Source of the DNA: an uncultured Roseiflexaceae bacterium
Lineage (GTDB): Bacteria > Chloroflexota > Chloroflexia > Chloroflexales > Roseiflexaceae
Length of the DNA: 7,144 bases
Direction of reading: 5' to 3'
Assembly (NCBI GenBank): GCA_903868295.1
Contig: CAIPUQ010000622.1
Location: forward strand, 1 to 7,144
The position numbers and the translations under genes are program-made. This document shows, piece by piece, positions 5,344-7,144 of this stretch; the stretch's first letter is position 1, and each line of letters starts with the position of its first letter. Below the pieces are notes generated by a model. The model was not told the DNA's origin. It saw nothing but the letters and a program-made list of their open reading frames with translations, and ran no database searches.

Positions 5344-6275
5344 CAGTTCTCCCCTTCCAAACGAACGAGTTCTGTTGCGACGCGATCGAGGAGTTCTTGT
5401 CGCAATTCGGCTGTGAAGACGGGATACGGCCCGTATTGGCGGGCGTTGAGGGCTGCTGCGAGATTGGCCATGACGACGGTCCGGAGCGGGTGCAATCCTT
5501 CGGCATACCCATAGAGCGCCGTACCGGTGGCGCAGTTGCCGCAGCCGGTGGGGTCGACCGTGGCGTCGAGGTCGTAGGAAGGGGCAAACCAGGCGCGGCC
5601 GTCTTGGATCATATAGGCGCCGCGGGTGCCCACGCGGAACAAGCAGGGAGTGCCGAGCGCGATGATGGCGGCAATGGAGTCTGCTTCGGAGGTCGTACCA
5701 AAAAGCATCATCGACTCGGGCAAATTGAGCGAGTAGATGTCGATGCGTTGGATGAGCTTGCGTATGGCAGCGTGGCGATTGGGGGCGTCGCAGTCAGACG
5801 GCAGCAGCTCCCACATGAGTTTGGCCTGTGGGGCGGCAGCGCGGATGGCCGGCAGATCGCGCCAGATAGGCTCGCGCACGGCGGATTCGAAATAGATGCC
5901 GCGCGTCAACGGCGACACATGCGGGAGGATGTGGGCTGCTTGGATGCGCGAGGTGTTGCTCCAGGTGAGTTCGAAGTCGACGCCGTGCTTCGAATACTCG
6001 CGCCAGCGCCCTTCTGTGTCGTAGGCGAGGATGTTGTGGCGCGTGTGTGGCAGGACGAATTGGACCCCCGCCATCGACAGCCCGTTTCTCCGGTAGTACT
6101 CGCCATAATAGTCAGCGAAATCCGGGCCAGCCGTCGTCACAAACAGGACGTCGTCGGCATACGGCTTGATTCCGGTAAGTGCATATATCGAGCCACCGAG
6201 CTGCCCGGTGACACTCTGGCCGTTGGGATAGATGATGTCGTCGACGAGGGTGCAACCGCTGATGATGTACGACAT
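5343..6275 (-). CDS. PfkB-family carbohydrate kinase with Asn in the catalytic motif
   Basis: The 310-residue product has a ribokinase/PfkB fold. The N-terminal substrate-binding motif is GQLGGSIYAL (24-33) and the NxxE Mg/phosphate motif is N184-L-P-E187. VGTRGAY (215-221) corresponds to the family K.G..G. segment, and the anion-hole motif is DPTGCGNCATG (241-251). The usual motif is DTxGAGD, whose final Asp is the catalytic base; here it is Asn247. Some PfkB relatives, such as the fungal MAK32 group, also have GGGN, so this may mark a distinct subfamily rather than damage. The substrate cannot be named; sugars or nucleosides are likely. I chose ATG at 6275 because AGGA lies nine bases upstream. 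An in-frame GTG at 6293 would add six residues but has no SD. It is the first gene of the kinase-BtpA operon and shares the TGATG overlap with btpA. Confidence 0.88.
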   Translation of the reverse strand: MSYIISGCTLVDDIIYPNGQSVTGQLGGSIYALTGIKPYADDVLFVTTAGPDFADYYGEYYRRNGLSMAGVQFVLPHTRHNILAYDTEGRWREYSKHGVDFELTWSNTSRIQAAHILPHVSPLTRGIYFESAVREPIWRDLPAIRAAAPQAKLMWELLPSDCDAPNRHAAIRKLIQRIDIYSLNLPESMMLFGTTSEADSIAAIIALGTPCLFRVGTRGAYMIQDGRAWFAPSYDLDATVDPTGCGNCATGTALYGYAEGLHPLRTVVMANLAAALNARQYGPYPVFTAELRQELLDRVATELVRLEGEN

Positions 6276-6301
6276 GCGGGCAAATCCTGGCACTGTGCGT
6301 C

Positions 6302-6373
6302 GGTCTGCTCTCAGGATACTATGGATTTGGCAGTACCATCCTCAACGGGTAGGAAACTAACTCATAGCAGACC
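6302..6373. repeat. 8-bp inverted repeat flanking the kinase promoter
   Basis: GGTCTGCT (6302-6309) and AGCAGACC (6366-6373) are exact inverse copies separated by 56 bases. They bracket the predicted -35 and -10 boxes, with one arm at the predicted transcription start. This layout could be a two-site operator, though an 8-bp match can occur by chance. Confidence 0.42.
6316..6345 (-). promoter_or_regulatory. Predicted promoter of the kinase-BtpA operon
   Basis: On the minus strand TTGAGG (6340-6345) precedes TAGTAT (6316-6321) with an 18-base spacer. This predicts transcription from about 6309 and a leader of roughly 34 bases before the ATG at 6275. The -10 box is embedded in GCCAAATCCATAGTATCCTG (6312-6331), which recurs upstream of the 6433-6876 gene. 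Confidence 0.5.
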
Positions 6374-6432
6374 ATATTTTGAAATACATTGGCGTGTAGT
6401 ATTGCACGGCTGAATTCTTTAGTTGATATAAG

Positions 6433-6876
6433 CTAAAAGATGCCTAATGCATCCCACCGGTTTTCCCACTCGCTGATATAGGCAACGTGTACTGATTGAT
6501 GATCCGAACTGTCATTTACCGGCCGATGACCACCATTCTCAACGAGATATCGTAAATGTTCTCTGTACAGTATTTCCCGTATCCACCAATCAGGAACAAT
6601 CCAGTATCTTGGCTGCGTTCCCAATTGCACAAAAATCCAAAACTTGTCTTCTGCCGTGGGAATCGTCTGAGCGGGTCTGCCTTCATTCGTAGAGGTATGC
6701 CAATTCCCTTTGTTTTTTGCTTTGACCTGGATTGTAACCGTTCGTTTGTTGTCCATACTCATTGCAACGAGAAGCTTTTTTCCATTTTCTGACGTATGCA
6801 CAGAACCAGCACCGCGTTCCAAGAGTGCGTTCTCTACTAATTCGCGTGCAAAGCGATTTGTTTGATGCGCGTTCAT
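6433..6876 (-). CDS. Uncharacterised protein, possibly restriction-endonuclease-like fold
   Basis: The 147-residue protein has no family I can name with certainty. An N-terminal helix (RFARELVENALLERG, 8-22) precedes a strand and the segment TVTIQVKAKNKGNWH (46-60). This resembles the E/Q-x-K motif region of PD-(D/E)XK nuclease-like proteins of the type with iQVKts...W. Next come DKFWIFVQLG (77-86) and YWIVPDWWIREI (91-102), and the C-terminus ends SEWENRWDALGIF. The usual Asp before the QVK strand is not evident (KKLLVAMS), so catalysis is doubtful. I prefer ATG at 6876, with GAGGA seven bases upstream, over an earlier in-frame start at 6945. The longer form would run through the promoter-like element at 6917-6936. 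The gene is more AT-rich than the kinase operon, which suggests separate acquisition, and it stands alone without a methylase. Confidence 0.72.
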   Translation of the reverse strand: MNAHQTNRFARELVENALLERGAGSVHTSENGKKLLVAMSMDNKRTVTIQVKAKNKGNWHTSTNEGRPAQTIPTAEDKFWIFVQLGTQPRYWIVPDWWIREILYREHLRYLVENGGHRPVNDSSDHQSVHVAYISEWENRWDALGIF

Positions 6877-6916
6877 GCGTGATTCCTCAAAACGTTTACT
6901 TGGAGCATGCTGTGCA

Positions 6917-6936
6917 CAGGATACTATGGTTTTGGC
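6917..6936 (-). promoter_or_regulatory. Shared 20-bp promoter-like element upstream of the 6433-6876 gene
   Basis: The minus strand reads GCCAAAACCATAGTATCCTG, identical at 19 of 20 positions to 6312-6331 upstream of the kinase. It contains TAGTAT (6921-6926), a plausible -10 about 45 bases upstream of the ATG at 6876. No good -35 is present at 17-18 bases, so the conserved part may be a regulator site overlapping -10 rather than the promoter core alone. Confidence 0.5.
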
Positions 6937-7049
6937 CGGCGGCATTGGATGACAGCCACGAACATGGTGTGTTGTGTCGTTGGAGTCATGCGATCGAAGA
7001 AACGACTTGGGGTATAGTGGATAGGTACGTTCTGCGCTTGAGGACCACC

Positions 7050-7144
7050 ATGAACACGCCGCTCCCCACGAATATCGGTCGGCCCGCGACGAATGCGCTC
7101 ATCGCTGCGGGGATCACCTGTCTCGAAGACGTTGCAACACACAC
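7050..7144 (+). CDS. Helix-hairpin-helix domain protein, N-terminal part (runs off right edge)
   Basis: ATG at 7050 opens a frame that continues to the window edge. The visible 31 complete codons give MNTPLPTNIGRPATNALI followed by AAGITCLEDVATH. The pattern IGRPA.NAL..AGI..LE.VA matches the start of small helix-hairpin-helix proteins related to the RNA polymerase alpha C-terminal domain, which bind DNA non-specifically. A GAGGA ribosome site (7040-7044) lies five bases upstream. TATAGT (7013-7018) is a possible -10. The gene diverges from the 6433-6876 gene. Confidence 0.72.
   Translation, partial: MNTPLPTNIGRPATNALIAAGITCLEDVATH

Noticed and set aside
4420..6413. Two long plus-strand open frames (364 and 367 codons) opposite BtpA and the kinase
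   Set aside because: They are antisense shadows typical of GC-rich coding DNA. Their products are low in family signal, and the minus-strand genes have clear motifs and coupled starts.
6416..6438. CTTTAG / CTAAAG-type inverted repeat over the stop of the 6433-6876 gene
   Set aside because: The stem is short and AT-only with an unpaired middle, so it is not convincing as a terminator.

Overview
This is a bacterial chromosomal segment of moderate-to-high GC. It has short intergenic gaps, Shine-Dalgarno-type ribosome sites and translationally coupled gene pairs. The gene mix suggests a free-living bacterium with a secretory pathway and an interest in carbohydrates: a secreted RCC1/pentapeptide-repeat protein, a CIA30-domain protein, a GH32-like hydrolase, a BtpA-family protein next to a PfkB-type kinase, and a small helix-hairpin-helix protein. 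GC-rich dyad repeats between genes also occur. Chloroflexota is my best guess, but this is inferred from gene style only; no rRNA or tRNA is present to confirm it.

Layout, left to right. Positions 1-164 (minus) hold the start of a GH32-like glycoside hydrolase that runs off the left edge. Positions 165-435 are a gap packed with repeats: a 32-bp perfect palindrome followed by ~20-bp direct repeats, a separate 38-bp perfect palindrome, and eight tandem copies of a ~10-bp unit. Next comes a membrane-anchored CIA30-domain protein (436-1053, minus). After an AT-rich divergent gap lies the largest gene (1316-3415, plus): a secreted 699-residue protein with seven RCC1-type repeats fused to pentapeptide repeats, closed by a strong intrinsic terminator (3434-3472). 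A HEPN/MNT toxin-antitoxin-type pair (3653-4382, minus) follows. The HEPN gene is intact and overlaps the MNT gene by four bases, but the MNT gene carries an apparent one-base deletion just before its catalytic motif.

A block of GC-rich palindromic repeats (4561-4620) abuts the stop codon of a two-gene operon on the minus strand: a PfkB-family kinase (5343-6275) followed by a BtpA-family TIM-barrel protein (4621-5343), joined by a one-base stop/start overlap. This pair is probably a small sugar or nucleoside metabolic unit. The GH32-like gene fits a carbohydrate theme but is not in the same operon. Upstream lies a more AT-rich gene (6433-6876, minus) for a nuclease-fold-like protein of unknown function. 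Its promoter region shares a 20-bp element (19/20 identical) with the kinase promoter. The window ends with the divergent start of a helix-hairpin-helix protein (7050 onward, plus).

The points most worth a second look are the broken MNT gene beside an intact HEPN gene, the RCC1-pentapeptide fusion with a strictly conserved cysteine pair in every repeat, the repeat cluster upstream of the GH32-like gene, the Asp-to-Asn change at the kinase catalytic motif, and the 20-bp element shared by two promoters.
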